Shown here in pieces: positions 33,200 to 40,454 of a stretch of DNA of 64,000 bases. The translations under genes and the position numbers were made by a program. Source of the DNA: JACKNG01 sp050184115 (GTDB taxonomy: Bacteria > Pseudomonadota > Gammaproteobacteria > Ga0077536); NCBI GenBank assembly GCA_050184115.1, contig JBFXAQ010000004.1, forward strand, positions 316,972-380,971, read 5' to 3'. The notes beneath the pieces are model-generated. The model worked only from the letters and a program-made list of their open reading frames with translations, was not told the origin of the DNA and made no database searches. Every line of letters begins with the position of its first letter. The stretch's first letter is position 1.

Positions 33200-34098
33200 C
33201 GTGGTTTGGGTTCCAGGCTCGCCACCGTGGTCTGCGCGGCGTCTTCGAGGGCGCGCAGGGTGGCGTGGAAATCGTCGCGCGCATCGCCGAGTTCCAGCGC
33301 GCGCGCATAGACCTGCTGCGCGGCGGCGGTGAGCGGCATCTCCGCGCCGACCGCCGCGGCCGAGTCGAGCGCAAGGCGGATGTCCTTGGCGGCGATGCCG
33401 AGCGCAAAGAGATCGCGATCGTAGCGGTGCGACAGAACGAGCTCTGCACGTGCGAGATAGGGCCCGGCGGAACTCACCTCGAGCACTTCGCGCAGCACGT
33501 TGGCGTCCATGCCGGCCTTGGCGCCGAGCACGAAACCCTCCTGCACCAGCACGCTGGCGGCGAGGAAGATCTGGTTGTTGACGAGCTTGGCGAGCGTGCC
33601 GGCGCCGGCAGGGCCGAGGTGGAAGACATGGGCGGCGAAGCAGTCCAGGAGGGGACGGACGCGCTCGAACGCGGCGGCGTCGCCACCGACCATGACGGCG
33701 AGCTTGCCGGCGGCCGCCGCGGCCTTACCGCCCGATACGGGGGCATCGAGGTAGGCGACGCCACGGGCGGCGGCCTCCTCGGCGAGGCGGCGGTTGAGGT
33801 CGAGTGCATTGGTCGAGAGGTCGACGATCGTGGTCAACGCGCCGGGTTGGGCGAGCAGGCCGTCGTCGCCGAGCATCACCGCCTCGATGGCGGCTGGGCC
33901 GGGCAGGGACAGGAACACGGTTGCGCAACGGGCGGCGAGCGCGGGCAGCGATACGGCGAGCGTTGCACCGGCGTCGCACAGCGCGGCGCAGGCGGCCGGG
34001 TTCGCGTCGAGGACCTCGAGCGCATGGCCCGCGGCCAGCAGGCGGCCGGCCATCGGCGCGCCGATGGTACCGGTGCCGACGAATCCGAGCGTGGTCAT
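33196..34098 (-). CDS. NAD(P)-dependent beta-hydroxyacid dehydrogenase (HIBADH family)
   Basis: A 300-residue dehydrogenase. The N-terminal GFVGTGTIGAPMAGRLL is the dinucleotide loop, VDLSTNALDLNRRLAEEAAARGVAYLDAPVSGG is the substrate-binding signature and KLVNNQIFLAA carries the catalytic Lys. Relatives oxidise 3-hydroxyisobutyrate or tartronate semialdehyde. The ATG at 34098 follows a GGGGAGACGACGCC site; the longer frame lacks one. It is the first gene of the unit dehydrogenase-P450-BVMO-sulfotransferase, all on the minus strand with ATGA overlaps at two of three junctions. It may oxidise or reduce an intermediate of that pathway. Confidence 0.87.
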   Translation of the reverse strand: MTTLGFVGTGTIGAPMAGRLLAAGHALEVLDANPAACAALCDAGATLAVSLPALAARCATVFLSLPGPAAIEAVMLGDDGLLAQPGALTTIVDLSTNALDLNRRLAEEAAARGVAYLDAPVSGGKAAAAAGKLAVMVGGDAAAFERVRPLLDCFAAHVFHLGPAGAGTLAKLVNNQIFLAASVLVQEGFVLGAKAGMDANVLREVLEVSSAGPYLARAELVLSHRYDRDLFALGIAAKDIRLALDSAAAVGAEMPLTAAAQQVYARALELGDARDDFHATLRALEDAAQTTVASLEPKPR

Positions 34099-34256
34099 GG
34101 CGTCGTCTCCCCTCGCGCGCTGGACCGGGCGGGTGAGGCCCGCCGAGGGGCCGATTATTGCGAGCGGCGCCGGGAGCGGCAAGCCGGTGCCGGGGAACGG
34201 TCGCGCGCCGCGTGCGTCACAATAGGCCCGGTTCCGTCCACAGGATTACCCGCCCG

Positions 34257-35042
34257 ATGATGACTCCACGAAGGTTCGCCGCGCCGTTCGCCCTGCTCCT
34301 GCTCGCCGCCTGCGCCACCAGTCCGACCGGCCGCACGCAGTTCCTCGCCTTTTCCGAACAGAACGCCATCGCCGCCTCGAAGCAGGCCTACACGGAGATG
34401 ATCACGCCGCTCGCCAACGAGAATCGCATCAACACCGATGCCAAGCTGAATGCGCGGGTGCAGCGGATAGTCGACCGCCTCGTGCCGCAGGCGATCGCGA
34501 TGCGGCCGGATACCGCGAGCTGGGACTGGACGATGACGGTCATCGACGATCCCAAGACCGTCAACGCCTGGGCCATGGCGGGTGGGAAGATGGCGCTCTA
34601 CACCGGGCTCGTCGCTGCCATCAGGCCGAGCGACGATGAACTCGCGCAGGTACTCGGCCACGAGATCGCGCATGCCCTGGCCAAGCACTCGGTGGAGAAG
34701 ATGTCCGTTGCCGCGGTGGCCGATGCCGGTGTCAAGACCGTCGGCATCGCCACCGACTCGGCGCTCGCGATGCAGGGTTCGGCGCTGGTCGCCGCGCTCG
34801 CCGTGACCTTGCCCAACAGCCGTTCGATGGAGAGCGAGGCCGATCAGATCGGCATCGAACTCGCCGCCCGCGCCGGCTACGACCCGGCGGCCGCGGTGAC
34901 CCTGTGGGACAAGATGGCGGCGGTCGGCGGCGGCCGTCAGCCGCAGTTCCTGAGTACCCATCCCAACCCCGCCACGCGCAAGACCGCGCTCGAGGCCCTG
35001 ATACCGCGGATGCGGCCGCTCTACGAGCAGGCGGGGCGCTGA
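34257..35042 (+). CDS. M48-family lipoprotein metalloprotease
   Basis: A 261-residue protein with a lipoprotein signal (LLLLAAC, Cys19), so it should be anchored in the outer membrane. The zinc motif HEIAH is at 135-139 and the third ligand is in ESEAD (192-196), both intact. NAWAMAGGKMALYTGL and QPQFLSTHPNPATRK are characteristic of the BepA/LoiP/YcaL-like group, which degrades misassembled outer-membrane proteins. The ATG at 34257 is followed directly by a second ATG at 34260; either can be used. Divergent from the dehydrogenase unit. Confidence 0.9.
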   Translation: MMTPRRFAAPFALLLLAACATSPTGRTQFLAFSEQNAIAASKQAYTEMITPLANENRINTDAKLNARVQRIVDRLVPQAIAMRPDTASWDWTMTVIDDPKTVNAWAMAGGKMALYTGLVAAIRPSDDELAQVLGHEIAHALAKHSVEKMSVAAVADAGVKTVGIATDSALAMQGSALVAALAVTLPNSRSMESEADQIGIELAARAGYDPAAAVTLWDKMAAVGGGRQPQFLSTHPNPATRKTALEALIPRMRPLYEQAGR

Positions 35043-35482
35043 ACCCGGCCCGGTTGCGGCGCGGGTGCGGCCAGTTCCAGCCGGGGTTCGAACCGCCCCG
35101 GGGGCCGGATTCTCGAAATCCCGTGGTTCCCGGGCGGGCGCGGGGGGGTGCGACGAACGACCATGCGCGCGAGGCTCACGGCGGAGGCTCACGGGGTCAC
35201 GAGGCTCACGGGGTCAGACCCCGCGATGCAAGGCCCTGAATTCACGAGACTCTCCCCATCCGTCAGGGTCTGACCCCGCATCCGCCAGGGTCTGACCCCG
35301 CGGGGTAACTCCCTGATTTCGGGTGGCGGCCCCTGGCCCTGGCCGCGTGGGCACAAGGTCGCTTGCACGTCGACCAACGGTCGCCATGCGGGTCGATCTC
35401 GAACGGCGTTGATCCAGATCAGATTGCCTGGCGGCACGCGCTCAAGACTAGGCCCCCTCAACCAATCGGGGGAACACAGGTC
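35043..35482. other. Repeat-bearing intergenic region upstream of BVMO 3
   Basis: About 440 bases. The middle carries REP-like palindromes (listed separately). From 35380 to 35480 the DNA is less GC-rich and probably holds the promoter of the monooxygenase gene. No coding sequence is supported. Confidence 0.4.
35210..35301. repeat. REP-like cluster, GGGGTCAGACCCC family
   Basis: GGGGTCAGACCCC at 35210-35222 is followed by GCGATGCAAGGCCCTGAATTC, then two inverted-orientation copies AGGGTCTGACCCC (from about 35265 and 35287). Preceded by short GAGGCTCACGG tandem pieces (35171-35210). Confidence 0.75.
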
Positions 35483-37042
35483 ATGAACGGTTCAGTCGCG
35501 TCCAAGGGCAAGTCGTCGGCCAAGGTCGAACATTTCGACGTGCTCATCGTCGGCGCCGGCATCTCGGGTGTCGGTGGCGCGTATCACCTCAAGGAACAAT
35601 GCCCGGGCAAGTCGTTCGTGGTGCTCGAAGCGCTCGAGAGCTTCGGTGGCACTTGGCTCATGCACACCTATCCCGGTGTCCGCTCCGACAGCGATCTCTA
35701 CACCTTCGGCTACCGCTTCAAACCGTGGATCGGGCCGCCCATCGCCACTGCCGGCGAGATCCTCAAGTACATGGGCGAAGTGATCGAGGAGAACGACCTC
35801 GGCAGCCATATCCGCTACCAGCACAAGATTCTCAAGGCCAGCTGGTCGAGCAAGGACAACTTGTGGACCATCACCGCGGTCCGCACCGACACCAACGAAG
35901 AGCTCACCTTCACCTGCAACTTCCTGTGGATGTGCCAGGGCTACTACCGGCATGCCGAGGGCTACACGCCCGAATGGGAAGGAATGTCGGACTACAAGGG
36001 GCTCATCATTCATCCGCAGACCTGGCCCGAGGATCTCGATTACAAGGGCAAGAAGGTCATCGTCATCGGTTCCGGCGCGACCACCGCGACGGTCGTTCCC
36101 GCCATCGCCGGCGACTGCGAGCACGTCACCGTCGTACAGCGTTCGCCGACCTTCTTCGCGCCCGGTTTCAACCGCAACGATCTCGCCGACATGCTGCGCG
36201 ACCTCGACATCGACGAGATGTGGATCCACGAGATCGTGCGGCGCAAGATCCTCAACGACTTCAAGGAACTCACCCGCCGTTCGTTCGACGAGCCCGAGGT
36301 GCTGCGCAAGGAGCTGCTCGACGGCGTGCGCGCCTACCTGCCGGAAGACGAGGTGCAGAAGCACTTCATGCCGAAGTACCGCCCGTGGCAGCAGCGCATC
36401 GCCTTCGTGCCCGAGGGCGACCTGTTCAAGGGCATCACCGCGGGCAAGGCCTCGGTCGTCACCGGTGACATCGACCGCTTCACCGAGAAGGGCCTGAAGA
36501 TGAAGTCGGGCGAGGAGATCGAGGGCGACATCATCGTCACCGCGACCGGTTTCAACCTGAGCGTGCTCGGCGACATCGACTTCAATGTCGACGACAAGCC
36601 GCTCAACTTCGCCGACACCGTGACCTACCACGGCATGATGTTCACCGGCCTGCCGAACCTGTTGTGGATCTTCGGCTACTTCCGCGCCAGCTGGACGCTG
36701 CGTGCCGACATGCTCGGTGACTTCGTCTGCCGCCTGCTCCAGCACATGGATGCCAAGGGCGTGGGCAAGGTCGAAGTGCAGCTGCGCGAAGAGGACCAGG
36801 ACATGGAGCTGCTGCCGTGGATGGACCCGGCCAACTTCAACCCGGGCTACCTCATGCGCAGCATGCACCTGCTGCCGAAGCGCGGCGCCAAGGCGGAATG
36901 GCAGCACACCCAGGACTACTGGGCGGAGCGCGAGGTCATTCCCAACATCGACCTCGACGGCGAGGAGTTCGTCTACTCGGGCGAGAAACCGCAGACGGAG
37001 GACGCCTTCGCCGACACCGACCTCTCGCGTTCGGCGGGCTGA
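35483..37042 (+). CDS. Flavin-containing (Baeyer-Villiger-type) monooxygenase 3
   Basis: A 519-residue paralogue of the enzyme at 9843, with colinear motifs: GAGISG (24-29), FGGTW, Y-x-G-x3-H-x3-W-P at 171-182 (first residue Tyr, not Phe), and GSGATT for NADPH. Both share the C-terminal block with GYLMRSMHLLPKRG / GYIKRAMHLFPKQG. Compared with 9843 it has about 10 extra residues at the N-terminus and a somewhat acidic tail. It stands alone and is followed by a strong terminator. Probable oxygenation of a ketone or aldehyde in terpenoid or steroid catabolism, by family and context only. Confidence 0.88.
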   Translation: MNGSVASKGKSSAKVEHFDVLIVGAGISGVGGAYHLKEQCPGKSFVVLEALESFGGTWLMHTYPGVRSDSDLYTFGYRFKPWIGPPIATAGEILKYMGEVIEENDLGSHIRYQHKILKASWSSKDNLWTITAVRTDTNEELTFTCNFLWMCQGYYRHAEGYTPEWEGMSDYKGLIIHPQTWPEDLDYKGKKVIVIGSGATTATVVPAIAGDCEHVTVVQRSPTFFAPGFNRNDLADMLRDLDIDEMWIHEIVRRKILNDFKELTRRSFDEPEVLRKELLDGVRAYLPEDEVQKHFMPKYRPWQQRIAFVPEGDLFKGITAGKASVVTGDIDRFTEKGLKMKSGEEIEGDIIVTATGFNLSVLGDIDFNVDDKPLNFADTVTYHGMMFTGLPNLLWIFGYFRASWTLRADMLGDFVCRLLQHMDAKGVGKVEVQLREEDQDMELLPWMDPANFNPGYLMRSMHLLPKRGAKAEWQHTQDYWAEREVIPNIDLDGEEFVYSGEKPQTEDAFADTDLSRSAG

Positions 37043-37066
37043 GCGCAACCATCGACCCTGGACGGA

Positions 37067-37089
37067 GGGGGCCTGCGGGCCCCCTTTTT
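37067..37089 (+). terminator. Rho-independent terminator after BVMO 3
   Basis: Seven-bp GC stem (GGGGGCC / GGCCCCC) with loop TGCG directly followed by TTTTT, 24 bases past the stop codon. The clearest intrinsic terminator in the left two thirds of the window. Confidence 0.85.
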
Positions 37090-37185
37090 CATGGGCGCGA
37101 CGATGGCCGGCGGCGTGGCATGCGGTCGGTCGCCGCCGGGCGGGGCGAGCTGAGAACGGCACGTGGTAGCGGGTTCGCGTCGGAC

Positions 37186-37308
37186 GGGGTCAGACCCCGA
37201 CCAGCAAGTTGTTGAAACGCCGACATCTCGCCTCGACGATGGGGTCTGACCCTATGTCGCGGCACATTCATCGGCTAATCAGTGCCTTGGCGCTCGGGGT
37301 CTGACCCC
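37186..37308. repeat. REP-like cluster, GGGGTCTGACCCC family
   Basis: GGGGTCAGACCCC at 37186-37198 followed by GACCAGCAAGTTGTTGAAACG, an opposite copy GGGGTCTGACCC at 37241-37252 and a further copy at 37296-37308 plus a short GTGGAGCGACCC tandem. It fills the gap between convergent genes. Confidence 0.78.
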
Positions 37309-37356
37309 GTGGAGCGACCCCGTGGAGCGGACCCGATGGCCTGTCGTGGCCCCCGC

Positions 37357-38508
37357 TCAGCGGTAGGCCACGTACTCCCGTCCGAACAGTTCGCGCGCGA
37401 CCACGCCCTTCATGATCTCCGGCGTGCCGTCGCCGATCTCGAGGCCGAGCACGTCGCGCAGCCGCTGGGCGTGCGGCAAGCTGTTGTCGTAGCCCATCCA
37501 GCCGTTCAGCACGATGCAGGCACGGATGGCCTCGGTCGCGGCCTTCGGTGCGAGGTACTTGGCCATCGCCGCCTCGCGCGTGTGCGGACGTCCCTGGTCC
37601 TTCAGCCACAGCGTCTGGTAGGCGAGCAACCGCGCGCTGGCGAGATGGATGGCATGCTCGGCGACCTGGAAGGCGTAACCGGCGTGGCGGGCGAGTGGCT
37701 TGCCGAAGGTCTCGCGCTGACGGGCGTAGGCGATGGTCTCGTCCAGCGACTGCTGCGCGGTACCGAGGCAGGCCAGCGCGATGATGGCGCGGTTGTAGTC
37801 GAAAGCTTCCATGGCCTGGGCGAAACCGCGACCGGGTTCGCCGAGCTGGTGGTCGAGCGGGACGCGAACTTCGTCGAAGAAGAGCGAACCGCGCTCCGCC
37901 AGCTTCCCGCCCATGGCGTCGTAGACCTGGCGGCTGACGCCGGGCGCGTCGAGCGGTACGACCACCCCACCGATACCCTTGGCGCCACCCTCGCCCATGC
38001 GTGCGAAGACCACCGCGTAATCGGCGCTGCCGGCCAGGGTGATCGAGGCCTTCTCGCCGTTCACCACCCAGGCGTCGCCGTCCTGTCGCGCGGTGGTCCG
38101 GATGTTGGCGGCGTCCGAGCCGGCGCCCGGTTCGGTGAGGGCGAAAGCGACCAGGACGTCGCCCGCGGCGAGCGCCGGCAGCAACCGCTCGCGCAGCGCG
38201 GCTTGGGCATGTTGGCCGACGAGGTCGGCGGCGATGGCGCCGAGTTGGATGAAGAAGGTCATGTTGTGATCGCCGCGCGCGATCTCCTCAGCGGCGATAC
38301 CGGCCTGCACGTAGCTGCCGCCGACGCCACCGTGTTCGGCTGGCACCAGCAAGCCGGTGAGGCCGAGTTCGGCGAGTTCATGCACCCGTTCGCGTGGCAG
38401 GCGCTCGCCGCGGTCCCAACGCGCGTAATCGGGCAGCAGGCGCTCGAGGGCATAGTGGCGAACGGCGTCCTGGAAGGCCCGTTCGGTGTCGTCGAATTCG
38501 AAGTTCAT
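37357..38508 (-). CDS. Acyl-CoA dehydrogenase
   Basis: A 383-residue acyl-CoA dehydrogenase with the standard three-domain order: N-terminal helices (FEFDDTERAFQDAVRHYA), beta domain with FALTEPGAGSDAANIRTTA and WVVNGEKASITLAGSADYAV, and C-terminal helices with AYARQRETFGKPLARHAGYAFQVAEHAI. In the segment that normally reads Y/F-E-G-T the sequence is IGDGTPEIMKGVVARELFG, so Asp stands at the usual catalytic Glu position. Asp at this site would shorten the base but may still function, as in some cyclic acyl-CoA dehydrogenases. Monocistronic; flanked by repeats on both sides. Confidence 0.86.
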   Translation of the reverse strand: MNFEFDDTERAFQDAVRHYALERLLPDYARWDRGERLPRERVHELAELGLTGLLVPAEHGGVGGSYVQAGIAAEEIARGDHNMTFFIQLGAIAADLVGQHAQAALRERLLPALAAGDVLVAFALTEPGAGSDAANIRTTARQDGDAWVVNGEKASITLAGSADYAVVFARMGEGGAKGIGGVVVPLDAPGVSRQVYDAMGGKLAERGSLFFDEVRVPLDHQLGEPGRGFAQAMEAFDYNRAIIALACLGTAQQSLDETIAYARQRETFGKPLARHAGYAFQVAEHAIHLASARLLAYQTLWLKDQGRPHTREAAMAKYLAPKAATEAIRACIVLNGWMGYDNSLPHAQRLRDVLGLEIGDGTPEIMKGVVARELFGREYVAYR

Positions 38509-38610
38509 GGCAGGCTCCGGCGCGGCACGGGCGGCATCATACCCAAGCGGGCGGACGCGGGCGGTGTCGTCGGGTCGGACGTCGGTCGGCCGACAATCAA
38601 CGGCTTACTC

Positions 38611-38701
38611 CCTGGTGTCAGACACCAGGTGGGAGTGGGGCGCGGCTGTCGGGCGCGAGATCGGCCGGCATTCAAAGGCTTGTCCCCTGGTGTCAGACAC
38701 C
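38611..38701. repeat. Palindromic repeats, CTGGTGTCAGACACCAG family
   Basis: CCTGGTGTCAGACACCAGG (38611-38629) and a second CCTGGTGTCAGACACC (38686-38701), each preceded by a variant of AACGGCTTACTC / AAAGGCTTGTCC. The flanking tail resembles that of the GGGGTCTGACCCC family although the palindrome differs, suggesting related subfamilies. Confidence 0.72.
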
Positions 38702-38757
38702 TTCGCGGTTGCGACCCGCACGCCACTGGCGTCGGCGCGCCTGCGCGCGTGCGACGT

Positions 38758-39381
38758 TCAGGTCAGCAGCACGCGGCCGGCATCGGCGCCGAGGCGGAGC
38801 GCGAAGAAGGCCAGCAGGACGGCAAGTGCGCGCATGACCACGTGATAGGGCCGCCCGAGCAGCTGCGTCCGCCAGCGCCCGGTGAGCAGCGCGAGCAGCA
38901 TTTTGGCGCCGACCAGGGTGACATAGAAACCGAGCAGGAAAGCAACCGGCCCGGCCAGGCCCGCGGCGGCCGCGCCGGCGAGCCAGGGCGCGCCGACGGT
39001 GAACCAGAACAGCCAGGGATGGGGATTGAGGAGGTTGACGACGGCGCCCTGCCGCAGGGGGTGCGCCGTCGTCTGCGGACCGTCGTCGGTCGGCGGCTCG
39101 GCGCACCACGTCTCACGCGCGATCCAGGCGAGGTAGGCGGCGCCGACGAGGCCGACGAGCGCGGCCGCGTGCGGCACGGCGTCGGCCTGCCCGGCTACGC
39201 CGAGGGCGAGCGCGATGATGGGCAGGTCGGTCACCAGCGGCGCGAGCGCCACGCACAAGCCGGCCGCGGCGCCGTGACGCATCGTCTCGCGGATGACCAG
39301 GGTGGCCAGCGGGCCCGGCGCGAAGCCGGCGCTGGCACCGAGACCGAGGCCGAAGGCAAGGGCGGACAGCGGCGCGTCCAC
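38758..39381 (-). CDS. LysE-family amino-acid/metabolite exporter
   Basis: A 207-residue inner-membrane protein of the LysE/RhtB family. It has the N-terminal GLGLGASAGFAPGPLATLVIRETMRHG, where the usual PGP is retained, VVNLLNPHPWLFWFTVGAPWL with the conserved NPH/P, and six predicted helices. The start is a GTG at 39381. Such proteins export amino acids or related compounds; specificity is not readable. Divergent from the enoyl-CoA hydratase-like gene. Confidence 0.86.
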   Translation of the reverse strand: MDAPLSALAFGLGLGASAGFAPGPLATLVIRETMRHGAAAGLCVALAPLVTDLPIIALALGVAGQADAVPHAAALVGLVGAAYLAWIARETWCAEPPTDDGPQTTAHPLRQGAVVNLLNPHPWLFWFTVGAPWLAGAAAAGLAGPVAFLLGFYVTLVGAKMLLALLTGRWRTQLLGRPYHVVMRALAVLLAFFALRLGADAGRVLLT

Positions 39382-39531
39382 GGATGGGCGGTCTCCGGTG
39401 CTGGGGAGGTGGCATTGTAAGGCTGCGGCGCGGTCGACCGTCGTGCCCGTTCACACCCCCCCTGCTGTGCGTGGCGGGCGCCGATTGAGTACATTAGCGC
39501 GCTCGCTCAACGCCGCCGGGGACGCCTGCCG

Positions 39532-40404
39532 ATGGACGCCAAGACCGAAGCCGCCTACATCCGTTACGAGACGCCGGAGGCGCACATCGCGCGCATCGTG
39601 CTCGACCGCCCCGAGACCGCCAACGCCCAGGACACGCAGTTCCTCTACGAGCTGAACGACGCCTTCGACCGCGCCGCCCACGACGACGACATCCGCGTCA
39701 TCATCCTCGCCGCCAACGGCAAGCATTTCTCCTCCGGTCACGATCTCGGCGAAAAGGACTGGTACGCGCACATGGCGGACTTCGACACCGTCGGCACGAT
39801 GTGCGGCTTCACCTGCGCCGGCGCCGAGCGCCAGATGGCGCGCGAGGAGGAGATCTACCTCGGCTTCAGCGAACGCTGGCGCAACATCCCCAAGCCGACC
39901 ATCGCCGCCGTGCAGGGCAAGTGCATCGCCGGCGGACTCATGCTGTGCTGGCCGTGCGACATCATCATCGCGTCCGACGACGCCAGCTTCGTCGATCCGA
40001 CCGTCAGCTTCGGGGTCGGCGGCGTCGAGTATTTTCACCACCTGTGGGAGGTCGGCGCACGCAAGGCCAAGGAGATGCTGTTCACCTCCGATGCCCTCTC
40101 GGCCGCGGATGCCTTCCGTCTCGGCATGGTCAACCAGATCGTGCCACGCGCGGAACTCGAGTCGGCGACGCTCGCGATGGCGCGCAAGATCGCGCAGAAG
40201 TCGCGCTTCGCGCTCAAGATGACCAAGAAGGCCATCAACGGCGCCCAGGACGCGCAGGGCCGCGAACTGGCCATGCAGAACGCCTTCCACCTGCACCAGC
40301 TCGCGCACACCCACTGGCTCAAGCTCTACGACTTCCTGATGGATCCGACCGGGCTGCCGGAGGCGACGCGTAAGGCGCTCGGCATCAGGCTCGACGACAA
40401 GTAG
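39532..40404 (+). CDS. Enoyl-CoA hydratase/isomerase-family protein lacking both catalytic glutamates
   Basis: A 290-residue crotonase-fold protein. The oxyanion-hole segments HFSSGHDLG (about 65-73) and QGKCIAGGLMLCWPCDI (128-144) are present, but the first catalytic Glu position is Met137 (normally GGxxELA) and the second is Thr157 in DPTVSFGVGG (normally PEI). It therefore should not be a normal hydratase; other crotonase-fold reactions such as C-C hydrolysis, isomerisation or decarboxylation are possible. It opens a plus-strand run of acyl-CoA genes reaching 46561. EKDWYAHMADFDTVGTMCGFTC is an unusual insertion near residue 75. Confidence 0.83.
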   Translation: MDAKTEAAYIRYETPEAHIARIVLDRPETANAQDTQFLYELNDAFDRAAHDDDIRVIILAANGKHFSSGHDLGEKDWYAHMADFDTVGTMCGFTCAGAERQMAREEEIYLGFSERWRNIPKPTIAAVQGKCIAGGLMLCWPCDIIIASDDASFVDPTVSFGVGGVEYFHHLWEVGARKAKEMLFTSDALSAADAFRLGMVNQIVPRAELESATLAMARKIAQKSRFALKMTKKAINGAQDAQGRELAMQNAFHLHQLAHTHWLKLYDFLMDPTGLPEATRKALGIRLDDK

Positions 40405-40454
40405 GACAGCAAGCCGTGGCGCCCGCCGGCGCCCGGCAGGGGAGAGACCCGCCG

